Source: HXMU1420-2 sp034670145
GTDB lineage: Bacteria > Pseudomonadota > Alphaproteobacteria > Rhodobacterales > Rhodobacteraceae
NCBI GenBank assembly: GCA_034670145.1
Contig: JAXMOA010000019.1
Coordinates: 61,875-125,874 of the forward strand
Direction: 5' to 3'
DNA: 64,000 nucleotides
The notes beneath the pieces were generated by a model, which worked only from the letters and a program-made list of their open reading frames with translations, did no database searches and had not been told where the DNA came from. This document shows, piece by piece, positions 1-9,108 of the stretch. A program made the translations under genes and the position numbers. The first letter of the stretch is position 1; each line of letters starts with the position of its first letter.

Positions 1-2
1 CA

Positions 3-101
3 CGCGACGTCTTGATGGATTCGCGCGCCACTCAAATGGGGTTTGCCTGGTATCAGGAAAGCAATGGCAAGATCTGGTGGACGCTGATCATGGGCGGTTA
101 G
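3..101 (+). CDS. C-terminal fragment of a CAP/SCP-domain protein
   Basis: Only the last 32 codons are inside the window, ending in TAG at 99-101. The peptide reads through MGFAWYQESNGKIWWTLIMG, which resembles the closing strand of CAP (SCP/Tpx-1/Ag5/PR-1) domains in secreted bacterial proteins. The role of such bacterial proteins is mostly unknown. The start and any signal peptide lie outside the window, so the assignment rests on this short tail alone. Confidence 0.55.
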   Translation, partial: RDVLMDSRATQMGFAWYQESNGKIWWTLIMGG

Positions 102-111
102 TTCCCGCCCC

Positions 112-627
112 TCAGGATCTTAGGGTGATGACAGTTCCTGCATTCACCATTGCATAAATTTCTTCGATCTCGCGGTTTTTCACTGCAATACAGCCCGCTG
201 TCCAGTCGTCGCCGCGCTTGCGGGCCTTTCGGCGATCCGCGAAGAGGTTGGGTTGACCGTGTATGAATATGTCGCCGCCCGGCGATTTGCCCATCGCGCG
301 GGCCTCTGCAATGTCATTTGCGTTTGGGTAAGAGATCCCCAATGAGAGGTGAAACGCACTGTTTGGATTTCGCCGGTCAATAAAATAGGTGCCTTCGGGC
401 GTCTTGCCGTCACCCTTCACCTTTTTGTCGCCGTTAGGAGCGAATCCCAACGCGAATTTATATTCCTTCAGGACGGTATCATTGTTGAGCAAATACATCC
501 GCCGGGCCCCTTTGTTCACCACGATCGCGGTGACCTCTGGCCCGTTGTACGCCTTAAATTTGCTGCCACTGCATCCAGCTGTGACCGCAGCCGATGCTGC
601 CAACAATCCAAACGTTCGCCTATCCAT
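112..627 (-). CDS. L,D-transpeptidase (YkuD family), probable lipoprotein
   Basis: The 171-residue product begins MDRRTFGLLAASAAVTAGC, a twin-arginine-like signal with a lipobox-like TAGC at residues 16-19, so it is probably a periplasmic lipoprotein. The YkuD catalytic motif is present: His123 in IFIHG and Cys146 in TAGCIAV. Enzymes of this family make or exchange 3-3 peptidoglycan crosslinks or attach proteins to peptidoglycan through a cysteine acyl intermediate. The gene is convergent with the CAP-domain gene on its left. The lipobox is imperfect (Thr at -3), so lipidation is inferred. Confidence 0.85.
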   Translation of the reverse strand: MDRRTFGLLAASAAVTAGCSGSKFKAYNGPEVTAIVVNKGARRMYLLNNDTVLKEYKFALGFAPNGDKKVKGDGKTPEGTYFIDRRNPNSAFHLSLGISYPNANDIAEARAMGKSPGGDIFIHGQPNLFADRRKARKRGDDWTAGCIAVKNREIEEIYAMVNAGTVITLRS

Positions 628-747
628 CTCGCGCCTCTTTCGGGTTTTGTTCGCTCATAGCCTTATTAAAACTTAGAACAAAATCACTTTTAGATCATGC
701 CGTATGAAAACGGCTGCAAAATGTTTCATTTGGAGCATGTCTGTGCG

Positions 748-1971
748 TCACCTGGTAAAGGATGACACCAACTCTGTGTGCATGCTCCACCGAAATTGGT
801 CGACCACCTGCACCCAATTCAACCTGTATCCGGCATCGACCAGGATTCGCGCGTCTCTGGCAAAGGTAATCGGATTGCATGAGACATAGGAGAGGGTTGG
901 GATGTCCGACGCTGCCAACTGCTCGACCTGAGCCCGAGCGCCTGCGCGCGGCGGATCCAGTACCGCGGCATCAAACTGTTGCAGCTCGTCCGGCAACAGG
1001 GGTTCGCGGAACAGGTCACGGGTCAGAATTTCCAACGGTTTCAGCCCGGAATGGCCCCGCCATCCTTCCAGCGCAGCCTTGAGCATATCCGACTGACCCT
1101 CGACCGCCAACACCGGGGCTGACTGGCTCAACGGCAGTGAAAACGTTCCGCAGCCTGCAAACAGATCGACGATATGGCGCGCGTTGGCTACGGCGTCACG
1201 AACACCAGCCAGCAGGGCCTGTTGACCATCCTCGGTCGCTTGCAAAAATGCGCCAGAGGGGGGCACAACCCGGATGCCGTCAAACATTTGATAGGGCTGT
1301 GCGCGGACCACAACGGTTTCATCCTCCCAGGTCAATCGGGCAACGCCGGCCTCTTGGGCCCATTGCCCCAAGGCCTGCATCAATGGGCCATCCAGCGGCT
1401 TGCCGTTGCGCACCAGGACGTCAAAGCCCTCGGGGCTGTGGGTCACGGATACGCCAAGTGTCTGCTTTCGGCTGGTTGCGAAGGTCGCCAGGGTTTCGAG
1501 CATCGGCAGGACGTTGGAAATCTCTGGCAACAGGACCTGGCAGTCGGGCACATTCGTAATCACATCCGAACGACGCGCATGAAAGCCGGCCAGGGCGCCG
1601 TTTTTGGTGCGCCGCACTGCAAAAGTTGCCCGCCGCCGCGATTGGCCGGCCGAGGTAAAGGCGGGGCGCATGGCCGTCTCAAGGCCATGTTCGGCCAAAG
1701 AGGCGCGCACGAACCCTGTCTTCCAATCCTCAACAAACACATCGCTGGCGTGTTGCAGGTCACAGCCACCGCAGCCCCGATAGTGGCGGCATCCGGGGCG
1801 CACGCGATGTTCGGAAGGTGCAACAATTCTGACGCCTTCCAGACGCTCGCCAGTCAATTCACCTGTGATCCGTTCGCCCGGCAAGGTTCGCGCGGCAAAG
1901 ACCGGTCCGGTTGCAATGCCGTCACCGTGATGACCCAGGCGCAGGATTTCGTATTCAATGTCAGCTGTCAC
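748..1971 (-). CDS. TrmA/RumA-type RNA (uracil-C5)-methyltransferase
   Basis: SAM-dependent methyltransferase that should methylate C5 of a uridine in rRNA or tRNA. The N-terminus is a TRAM-like RNA-binding segment. It is followed by the iron-sulfur cluster motif CRHYRGCGGC, a Rossmann SAM site around VDLFAGCGTFSLPL and the catalytic nucleophile motif SCNP near the C-terminus. The frame is open to 2037, but the GTG at 1971 is chosen because AAGG lies 8-9 nt upstream and because the longer form would overlap the upstream ABC gene by 48 bp. Which RNA and which position it modifies cannot be told from sequence. Confidence 0.85.
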   Translation of the reverse strand: MTADIEYEILRLGHHGDGIATGPVFAARTLPGERITGELTGERLEGVRIVAPSEHRVRPGCRHYRGCGGCDLQHASDVFVEDWKTGFVRASLAEHGLETAMRPAFTSAGQSRRRATFAVRRTKNGALAGFHARRSDVITNVPDCQVLLPEISNVLPMLETLATFATSRKQTLGVSVTHSPEGFDVLVRNGKPLDGPLMQALGQWAQEAGVARLTWEDETVVVRAQPYQMFDGIRVVPPSGAFLQATEDGQQALLAGVRDAVANARHIVDLFAGCGTFSLPLSQSAPVLAVEGQSDMLKAALEGWRGHSGLKPLEILTRDLFREPLLPDELQQFDAAVLDPPRAGARAQVEQLAASDIPTLSYVSCNPITFARDARILVDAGYRLNWVQVVDQFRWSMHTELVSSFTR

Positions 1972-1988
1972 GCGCTTTGCCTTGGTCT

Positions 1989-3821
1989 CTATTCTGCGGC
2001 TTCGGCGCGAATAAAGCCGCCTGATTGCCGATTCCAATATTGGGCATACAAGCCGCCTTTGGCCAACAAATCATCGTGGGAGCCCTCTTCGACGATCTGC
2101 CCCTGATCCATGACGATGATCCGGTCCATTTCAGACAAGGTCGACAACCGGTGCGCAATTGCCAATACGGTTTTGCCTTCCATCACCCGGGTCAACGCGG
2201 TTTGAATCGATGCTTCGACCTCGCTGTCCAGAGCGCTGGTTGCCTCATCCAGCACAAGAATCGGTGCATCCTTCAAAATCGCACGGGCCAGCGCGATCCG
2301 CTGACGTTGACCGCCAGACAGCTTTACGCCCCGTTCCCCCAGAAAAGCGTCATAGCCGACACGTCCGGCAAAATCCCGCAGGCTGGAGACGAACTCATGC
2401 GCCTCTGCACGGATGGCCGCCGCCTCTACGTCCTCGCGGGTTGCGTCCGGGCGGCCATACAGAATGTTGTCCATGGCCGAGCGGTTGAACATTGCCGTTT
2501 CCTGCGTGACCATCCCGATCTGCGATCGCAGGCTTTGTTGTGTGACATCAGAAACATTCTGACCATCTATCCGAATGGCGCCGCTTTCCGTTTCGTAGAG
2601 ACGCAACAGAAGCGAAACCAATGTGGATTTGCCGGCACCACTTGCGCCAACGATCCCCAGCTTTTCGCCAGGGGCAATGCGCAATGTCAGATCACGCACG
2701 CCTCCGACATCACCGCCATAGGAGAAACCGACAGCGTCAAATTCGATCTCTGCTGCCGAAATCTGCAACGCTTTGGCGGGGGTGGCGTCTTCGATCCGGT
2801 CTCTGACTGTCAACGTCCGCATTCCGTCTTCGACCTCGCCGATATTGGCGTAGATGGTCATGAGCGTGAAGCTGACCCAGCCGGTCATCTGGGCGATCCG
2901 AATGGCAACGGTTCCTGCTGCAACGATATCCCCGGTGGTGGCCTGTCCGGATTGCCACAGCAACAAAGACCCACCAATCAGCAATACCGGCAAAGCACCC
3001 GCCAGCGTCATGAGGCAGAGCCGAAAGCCGGCTGACAAATAGCCAAATTGCAGCGCTGTTTCGCGATATCCTTCGAGTGCGCCCAGCGCGGCGCGGTCTT
3101 CGTGCTCTACATGCGCAAAAAGCTTGACCATCTTGATGTTGGTAATCGTGTCGACGATTTGCCCGGTGACCATCGCACGGGCCCCGGCCCGTTGCGCTGC
3201 ACGCCGTCTGATCCGCGGCAGAAACCAGCGGATCAGTGCAAAATACGCCACCAGCCAAAGCAAAAACACAGCCGTGATTCGCACGTCAATCGATGACAGC
3301 AAGAGCAAGGCGCCAACCAAAGACGCCAGCGCGAAGGCGACCACATTGATCACCTCAACCACAACATCCGTCATGGCCCGCGCCGATTGCATGGCCTTTT
3401 GGGCGATACGTCCGGCGAAATCTTCGTCGAAGAAGCGCACCGACTGGCCCAGCGTCCACCGGTTCAATCGCGACAACACCAGTGGATTGATGTTTGGCGC
3501 CACCAGGATGGAGTTTGAGGCCGAAGACAGACCAAAAAACAACGGACGCGCGATCAGGAAGAAGCCAACCGCGCCGAGCAGCATCAACAGGTTTTCACCC
3601 TGAAAATAGAGCGCCGGTTCTGAGGCGCTGACCGAATCGACCACCAGCTTGAGGATCAGGGCGGTCACCGCCTCCATCCCGCCCGCCAAACCAGACGCCA
3701 GGGTGGCCAACCACAAGACCGGCCAGGCGCCCGAAAGGCTCCACCCCATGAACCGCCACAATTCTGTTGGCGGCGGGCCATCCGCGTGGCGAAACGCGTT
3801 TATCCAGTCTCCTGGCCTCAC
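1989..3821 (-). CDS. ABC exporter half-transporter (permease-ATPase), second of pair
   Basis: A 610-residue fusion of a six-helix exporter membrane domain (about residues 30-320) and an ATP-binding domain. Walker A is GASGAGKST, the signature is LSGGQRQR, and Walker B ends in LVLDEATSALD, followed by the H-loop AHRLST. All catalytic residues are present. It overlaps the next ABC gene upstream by 4 bp (ATGA), so the two half-transporters are probably co-translated and may form a heterodimer. The substrate is unknown; the family exports lipids, drugs or peptides. Confidence 0.9.
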   Translation of the reverse strand: MRPGDWINAFRHADGPPPTELWRFMGWSLSGAWPVLWLATLASGLAGGMEAVTALILKLVVDSVSASEPALYFQGENLLMLLGAVGFFLIARPLFFGLSSASNSILVAPNINPLVLSRLNRWTLGQSVRFFDEDFAGRIAQKAMQSARAMTDVVVEVINVVAFALASLVGALLLLSSIDVRITAVFLLWLVAYFALIRWFLPRIRRRAAQRAGARAMVTGQIVDTITNIKMVKLFAHVEHEDRAALGALEGYRETALQFGYLSAGFRLCLMTLAGALPVLLIGGSLLLWQSGQATTGDIVAAGTVAIRIAQMTGWVSFTLMTIYANIGEVEDGMRTLTVRDRIEDATPAKALQISAAEIEFDAVGFSYGGDVGGVRDLTLRIAPGEKLGIVGASGAGKSTLVSLLLRLYETESGAIRIDGQNVSDVTQQSLRSQIGMVTQETAMFNRSAMDNILYGRPDATREDVEAAAIRAEAHEFVSSLRDFAGRVGYDAFLGERGVKLSGGQRQRIALARAILKDAPILVLDEATSALDSEVEASIQTALTRVMEGKTVLAIAHRLSTLSEMDRIIVMDQGQIVEEGSHDDLLAKGGLYAQYWNRQSGGFIRAEAAE

Positions 3822-5656
3822 TCAGCAGCCTCTGTGTTCAGGAATCCGCCGGACTGATGAGCCCAGAAGCCCGCATAAGGCCCGTTTTTCGCCAGCAGGT
3901 CCTCGTGACTGCCGGCTTCGACTATGCGGCCTTGATCCAGCACCAAAATTCGATCCATTTGCGCGATCGTAGACAACCGATGCGCAATGGCAATGACTGT
4001 CTTGCCTTGCATCATCCCGTACAAGGTATTCTGAATTGATGCTTCTACCTCGCTGTCCAGGGCGCTTGTCGCCTCGTCCAGCAGAAGGATCGGAGCGTTT
4101 TTCAGCATGACTCGCGCCAACATGATCCTCTGACGTTGTCCGCCGGACAGCTTCACTCCGCGCTCGCCCACATGCGCCTGATATCCTGTGCGCCCGGTCT
4201 GATCCGACAGGCCCAGAATGAAGTCATGCGCCTCTGCCTTGCGCGCGGCGGCCATAACATCCTCATCCGTTGCATCCGGGCGGCCATATGCAATGTTTTC
4301 GCGGACAGAACGATGCAACAGAGAGCTGTCCTGCTGGACCATCCCGATCGACATGCGCAGGCTATCCTGAGTCACATTTGCGATGTCTTGCCCATCAATA
4401 TGGATGCGACCGGATTCCGGGTCGTAGAACCGCAACAGCAGCTTGACCAAAGTTGATTTTCCAGCGCCGGACCGGCCAATCAGACCAATTTTTTCACCGG
4501 GCTTGACCATCAGGTCGATCCGATCCAAGCCACCTGTTTCGCGGCCATAATGATGCGACAGGGCCTGAAGCTCGATCTGGCCGGCATGAAGTTCCAGCGG
4601 TTTGGCCCCCGGAGAATCAACCAGGTCAATTGGTTGGGCAATCGTTTCCATGCCTTCGGCCACAACGCCCAGCTGACGGAAAAAGGTGGTCACAGCCCAC
4701 ATGATCCAGCCCGTCATCGCATTCAGCCGCAAGGTCAGCGCTGTTGCCGCCGCTACAACCCCTACACTGGCCGTGCCTTGCATCCACAAATACAGCGCCC
4801 AGCCGACAACCCCGACAATCAGCGCGCCATTCAACGCCACCAAGGTGATGTCCATGATCGTGTAAAGCCGCATCTCGACGAAAAACGTCTTGCGCGTGTT
4901 TTCAATCGCTTCTTTGGCGTATTCCAGTTCGCGATCGTGATGGGCGAACATCTTGACCGAGTGGATGTTGGAATAGCTGTCCACCACGCGGCCCGTCACT
5001 GTGGAGCGCGCATCGCTTGCTGCCTGAGATGCCGGGCCAACACGCTTGATCGTCCACCGCACCAATAGCGCATACAGGCCGAACCAAACCGCGAGCGGCA
5101 ACAACAAGCGCGGATCCGAGGCGGTCAACAAAACGGCTGCGCCAATCAGATAAGCGATCGAAAACGAAATCGCGTCAAACACCTGAAACACGACTTCGCC
5201 TGCCGCCGGCGGCGTCTGGATGATCCGGTTCGCTATTCGCCCGGCGAAGTCATTTTCAAACCAGCCAACCGATTGGCGCAAAACATGTTTATGAGACCGC
5301 CACCGAATCAGAGTGCCGAAATTGGGCAGGATCGAATTGTTCAGCATCATCGCGTTCAGCGCCTGGATCACAGGCCGCAGGAACACAATGAACAGAGCGA
5401 CCAAAATCAGCTCTGTTCCATAGCTGTCCCAAATTTTTTCCGGTGCGCTGCCCAGCAGGTCAACAACGCGCCCCATGTAGTAAATCAGCCAGATTTCGAC
5501 AATCGCGACCGCCACCGACAGGGCCGCAGTCCAAATAAAGACACGGCGGAATGGCCCGGAGTAATCCAGCAGGAAGGGCAGCAACCGGGTGGGCGGCTGA
5601 TCTTTTTCTTCGTAGGCGACATAGGGATCAACAAGGTTTTCGAAAAAACGAAACAT
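3818..5656 (-). CDS. ABC exporter half-transporter (permease-ATPase), first of pair
   Basis: 612-residue exporter with an N-terminal membrane domain and a C-terminal ATPase: Walker A GRSGAGKST, signature LSGGQRQR, Walker B LLLDEATSALD. The frame is open to 5716, but ATG at 5656 has GGAG 8 nt upstream and gives the N-terminus MFRFFENLVDPY, so that start is used. It is similar in design to its downstream partner, with which it shares a 4-bp overlap. Both nucleotide sites look complete, so the pair is not of the type with one degenerate site. Confidence 0.9.
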   Translation of the reverse strand: MFRFFENLVDPYVAYEEKDQPPTRLLPFLLDYSGPFRRVFIWTAALSVAVAIVEIWLIYYMGRVVDLLGSAPEKIWDSYGTELILVALFIVFLRPVIQALNAMMLNNSILPNFGTLIRWRSHKHVLRQSVGWFENDFAGRIANRIIQTPPAAGEVVFQVFDAISFSIAYLIGAAVLLTASDPRLLLPLAVWFGLYALLVRWTIKRVGPASQAASDARSTVTGRVVDSYSNIHSVKMFAHHDRELEYAKEAIENTRKTFFVEMRLYTIMDITLVALNGALIVGVVGWALYLWMQGTASVGVVAAATALTLRLNAMTGWIMWAVTTFFRQLGVVAEGMETIAQPIDLVDSPGAKPLELHAGQIELQALSHHYGRETGGLDRIDLMVKPGEKIGLIGRSGAGKSTLVKLLLRFYDPESGRIHIDGQDIANVTQDSLRMSIGMVQQDSSLLHRSVRENIAYGRPDATDEDVMAAARKAEAHDFILGLSDQTGRTGYQAHVGERGVKLSGGQRQRIMLARVMLKNAPILLLDEATSALDSEVEASIQNTLYGMMQGKTVIAIAHRLSTIAQMDRILVLDQGRIVEAGSHEDLLAKNGPYAGFWAHQSGGFLNTEAAE

Positions 5657-5839
5657 GAGGGAGGCTCCTGATAGAGCAAGGTCGTGGATGCGTTTGGGGT
5701 GAATTTTGCCGATCACCCAACGGAATGAGGATCAGCCTGTGCTGTGCCAAATTCCGTATCTCATCCACATGCTCCTTCTTATCAGTATGCCCCGAATATC
5801 CGACCAGACCGGCCTTGTCACTACTGGATTGGCGCACAA

Positions 5840-6994
5840 TCAGAGCGCCGTCAGCGCAGACCGGTCCATGCTGAAATTGGAGGCGATCCAGATCGCTTCC
5901 AGTTCACGCAGCCTTTTGCCCAGCGCGGGGCCCTTGTAGTCTGGCATCAGATCGCTGGCTTTGAGCGGAAAAACGGCTTGGCTGCCAAGGGCAATCAAAT
6001 CATCCAGATCTGACGGAATCTCTGTTCCCATCAGAGCGGAGCGCAACAAAACGATGTCTCGCGCAAGATGAGCGTTGTGCCGGTAGGCCAGTTCGGATGG
6101 GCCCTGCATAGACCCTGTTCCGTCTTGCAGGATCGACAATTGCTTTTGCTGTGCCCGGCTCAATCTGAGCGCTGTGGCCGGCGCTGCACCGCCCAAGACC
6201 GAAAGCCGGCGGATCGCATCTGGCGCGGTCCCAACTGTGTTTTCCAAATGCACCAATGGGGCCAAAGCCGTGTCATCCGCCCCAGGCAAACACAGGGGCA
6301 GCACCCCGACCGACCGCATTGTCGCCACCGCAGATGCAGGATCGGGAGCGGCCAGCAATTTCAGCATCTCTGCGCCGACACGTTCCCGCGACAGTGCGTT
6401 GACGCCGTCCAGGTTTCTGGCAATTCCATCCAATGCGCTGGCATCCAACCCCAATTCGGGGTCACCATACAAAGCGTGAAACCGAAAATACCGCAGGCTA
6501 CGCAAGTAGTCTTCGACGATACGCGCCGAGGGGTCGCCAATAAACCGCACATACCGCCGCTGAAGATCATCCAATCCGCCCAGCGGGTCGACAATCGAGC
6601 CATCCTTGCGGGCGTATAGCGCGTTCATTGTGAAATCCCGACGCGCTGCATCTTCTTCGACATGGTCCGAAAAATGCACGACGGCGTGGCGGCCGTCAGT
6701 CTCTATGTCCCGACGAAATGTCGTAACTTCGTGGGGTTCGCCCCCCGCCAGCACGGTCACGGTTCCATGATCAATGCCCGTCGCTATCGCCCGCAAGCCC
6801 GCTGCCACGGCCAACTGCATCACCTTTTCAGGTCGGGCATCTGTCGCGATGTCGATATCCTTGACCGGTTGGTCCAGCAACGCGTTGCGAACGCATCCGC
6901 CCACCAGCAACGCCTGGGCGCCGGATGCCTCCAGCATTGACAGCACCTGTTGTGTGCCCTCCGCTTCCAGCCAGGCACCGCTGACCCGTGTCAT
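5840..6994 (-). CDS. cca: CCA tRNA nucleotidyltransferase
   Basis: 384-residue class II tRNA nucleotidyltransferase, which adds or repairs the 3'-CCA of tRNAs. The N-terminal polymerase head has the LVGGCVRNALL motif and the metal-binding DIDIAT, followed by the RRDFTMNAL motif and a helical RNA-binding body. The ATG at 6994 overlaps the stop of the NUDIX gene upstream as ATGA, which supports this start over the longer open frame to 7045. The 183 bp between its stop and the ABC exporter start hold no recognisable gene. Confidence 0.93.
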   Translation of the reverse strand: MTRVSGAWLEAEGTQQVLSMLEASGAQALLVGGCVRNALLDQPVKDIDIATDARPEKVMQLAVAAGLRAIATGIDHGTVTVLAGGEPHEVTTFRRDIETDGRHAVVHFSDHVEEDAARRDFTMNALYARKDGSIVDPLGGLDDLQRRYVRFIGDPSARIVEDYLRSLRYFRFHALYGDPELGLDASALDGIARNLDGVNALSRERVGAEMLKLLAAPDPASAVATMRSVGVLPLCLPGADDTALAPLVHLENTVGTAPDAIRRLSVLGGAAPATALRLSRAQQKQLSILQDGTGSMQGPSELAYRHNAHLARDIVLLRSALMGTEIPSDLDDLIALGSQAVFPLKASDLMPDYKGPALGKRLRELEAIWIASNFSMDRSALTAL

Positions 6995-7587
6995 GCCTCT
7001 AGCCGACCGGCGAGGGCGCGCAGCATTCGCGCGGTCGCCCCCCAAATGTAGTAGGGACCGAAGGGAACAACGTAATAATACCGCCGCGTTCCGCGCCAGC
7101 GTCGGCTCTGCACAAGGTAATTGGCGGAGTCCAGAACATGCGCCAAGGGTACGGTAAACACCTCTGCAACCTCGCCGGGTTCCGGGACCGGGTCAAACTG
7201 TCCTGTCACAAACCCCAGAACGGGTGATACCTGAAAACCGGTCACTGTTTCGTGCGTTGGCAATTGCGCCATCACTTGCACCTGGTCGGGGCTCAGACCG
7301 ATTTCTTCCTGGGCCTCGCGCAGCGCCGCGTGCACGACATCCTTGTCATCCGGCTCTACCTTGCCACCGGGGAAAGCGATCTGCCCCGGGTGATGTTTGA
7401 GCGAGGACGACCGTTTCGTCAGGATGACACGCGGGACAGGGACATCCACCTGCACCCCGATCAGCACACCTGCCGGGCGCAAGATCCGCCCCTCTGGCAG
7501 CGCAACTTCGGGGTTCAGATCAAAATCCGAAGATCCCTCAACCGGCTGCTCGAGCGCTGCCAAAAGAGATGGTATCAAATCACTCAT
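6991..7587 (-). CDS. NUDIX hydrolase, CoA pyrophosphatase type
   Basis: 198 residues. The segment LTKRSSSLKHHPGQIAFPGG matches the conserved block that precedes the NUDIX box in coenzyme A pyrophosphatases, and the NUDIX box follows with REAQEEIGL. The expected activity is hydrolysis of CoA or acyl-CoA to 4'-phosphopantetheine and 3',5'-ADP. The start overlaps the stop of hslO by 8 bp and the stop overlaps the cca start by 4 bp, so hslO-nudix-cca is one operon. Confidence 0.88.
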   Translation of the reverse strand: MSDLIPSLLAALEQPVEGSSDFDLNPEVALPEGRILRPAGVLIGVQVDVPVPRVILTKRSSSLKHHPGQIAFPGGKVEPDDKDVVHAALREAQEEIGLSPDQVQVMAQLPTHETVTGFQVSPVLGFVTGQFDPVPEPGEVAEVFTVPLAHVLDSANYLVQSRRWRGTRRYYYVVPFGPYYIWGATARMLRALAGRLEA

Positions 7588-8566
7588 TCGGTGGACGCGT
7601 GGCCTCGAACCCGACCGAGGCGGGATCCATGACGTAATGTGCCGAACAGAACTGACAATCCGCCGTCACCTGTCCGTCATCCGTCGTCATTTTCTCAATG
7701 TCCTTGGCCGAATAGATCGACAAGCTTTGCCGCACGCGCTCTTCGGAACAGGTGCACCCAAACTGCACGGATTGAGCATCGTAGACCCGCGGCTGCTCCT
7801 CGTGGAACAACCGCAGCAACAGGTCGGTCGATGACACGCTTGGACCAATCAATTCCAGCTCTTCCACGGTGTTCAACAGAAGGTTGACCCGGTTCCAGTT
7901 TTCTTCGGCGTCGCCGCTCAGCAGATCTGAGGGCTTTAGCACCTCGTCGTTTCCGGGCGCTTGCGCGACAAGCGGGGACGCTTTGGGCATATGCTGCAAC
8001 AAAATGCCGCCCGCACGCCAATGCGCTTCGCCTCCGGGTTTCTGGGACATTCCAAAGCTCAGCTCGAAGCGTGTTGGCAGCTGTTCAGACTGGGCAAAGT
8101 ATGCTTCGGCAGAAGCCGCCAATGTCGGACCAGTCAGCGGCGAGATACCCTGATATGGAGCAGTTCCGCTGCCCTGGTCGATCAGGATCGCAAAATACCC
8201 CTCGCCCACCTGATCAAACGGGCTGCCATCTGTCAGCCGGTCATGATCGAAACTGGCATAGGCCCGAATCCGGGCTGGTTCGCCTTCGGCCTGAGGCGCA
8301 TAATAATCCGTCGCGATCATCCGCACGGGCCCTTTTGACTGCACCTGCAACGACAGTTTCCATCGCAGTTTCATCGTCTGGCCGATCAATGCGGTCAGCA
8401 AGGCCATCTCGGCCACCAGCGCTTCGACTGCGGGTGGATAGTTGTGTTGCTTCAGAATACCGCTTAGCGCACCGTCCAGTCGCGCCGTTCGGCCACGCAT
8501 ATCCGAGGCATCAAGTTGAAAGGGCAGGACTGTATCGTCCCACGCGAGTTGTTCGCCGAAAGTCAT
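7580..8566 (-). CDS. hslO: Hsp33 redox-regulated holdase chaperone
   Basis: 328-residue cytoplasmic chaperone activated by oxidation. The C-terminal zinc-binding cysteines are present as CTC and CQFC, in the spacing usual for Hsp33. The long N-terminal domain contains the family motif GISPLTG. It is the first gene of a tight operon with a CoA-pyrophosphatase and cca, and is divergent from a second NUDIX gene. Confidence 0.93.
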   Translation of the reverse strand: MTFGEQLAWDDTVLPFQLDASDMRGRTARLDGALSGILKQHNYPPAVEALVAEMALLTALIGQTMKLRWKLSLQVQSKGPVRMIATDYYAPQAEGEPARIRAYASFDHDRLTDGSPFDQVGEGYFAILIDQGSGTAPYQGISPLTGPTLAASAEAYFAQSEQLPTRFELSFGMSQKPGGEAHWRAGGILLQHMPKASPLVAQAPGNDEVLKPSDLLSGDAEENWNRVNLLLNTVEELELIGPSVSSTDLLLRLFHEEQPRVYDAQSVQFGCTCSEERVRQSLSIYSAKDIEKMTTDDGQVTADCQFCSAHYVMDPASVGFEATRPPNE

Positions 8567-8643
8567 GGGGTTTCCTTACACGCCTTGGATTGGCATACCG
8601 CGACCATATAAGCGCGACAAGCCGGGATAAAAGGGGGCAAACT

Positions 8644-9108
8644 ATGATCAGACGCTTTGGGACGCCGCCAAAAGCAGATCGCCAGTACATAAGACGCCTG
8701 GGCGCCTATGCCATTTTGCCCCGTGACGGACAACTGTTGCTCACTCTGCAAAGCGATCCTGATCCAGATCTGCAACTGCCCGGTGGCGGCGTAGATCCCG
8801 GCGAATCGCCCATGCGTGCGCTACATCGGGAAGTTGTGGAGGAAACCGGCTGGCGGATTTCAACCGCCAGACATATTGGCACCTACCGGCGTTTTACCTA
8901 CATGCCCGAATACGACCTTTGGGCTGAAAAGCTCTGCCTGATTTTTCATGCGCGCCCTGTTTACGCCCTGGGCGAACCAACCGAAACAGGCCATCAGGCG
9001 GTTTGGATGACCCCGGATCAAGCCGCTGTTCACCTCAACAGCCCCGGCGACCGGCACTTTGCGCGCAGCATCTTGCGTCACACAAGGCGTCATGCGCCGT
9101 TGTACTGA
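8644..9108 (+). CDS. NUDIX hydrolase of unknown substrate
   Basis: 154 residues from ATG at 8644, with AGGGGG 7 nt upstream. The NUDIX box runs GGGVDPGESPMRALHREVVE and continues with the conserved ETGW. NUDIX enzymes cleave nucleoside diphosphate linkages; the substrate cannot be read from the sequence. The last 19 bp overlap the end of the convergent receiver-phosphatase gene. Confidence 0.85.
   Translation: MIRRFGTPPKADRQYIRRLGAYAILPRDGQLLLTLQSDPDPDLQLPGGGVDPGESPMRALHREVVEETGWRISTARHIGTYRRFTYMPEYDLWAEKLCLIFHARPVYALGEPTETGHQAVWMTPDQAAVHLNSPGDRHFARSILRHTRRHAPLY

Noticed and set aside
2025..3035. Long plus-strand frame of 336 codons inside the ABC exporter genes
   Set aside because: Antisense to a gene with complete ABC motifs; low-complexity Arg/Gln-rich product typical of a shadow frame.
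5657..5839. Inverted repeat GGGTGA / TCACCC between cca and the ABC exporter
   Set aside because: Only six base pairs with a 10-nt loop and no T-tract; not convincing as a terminator.
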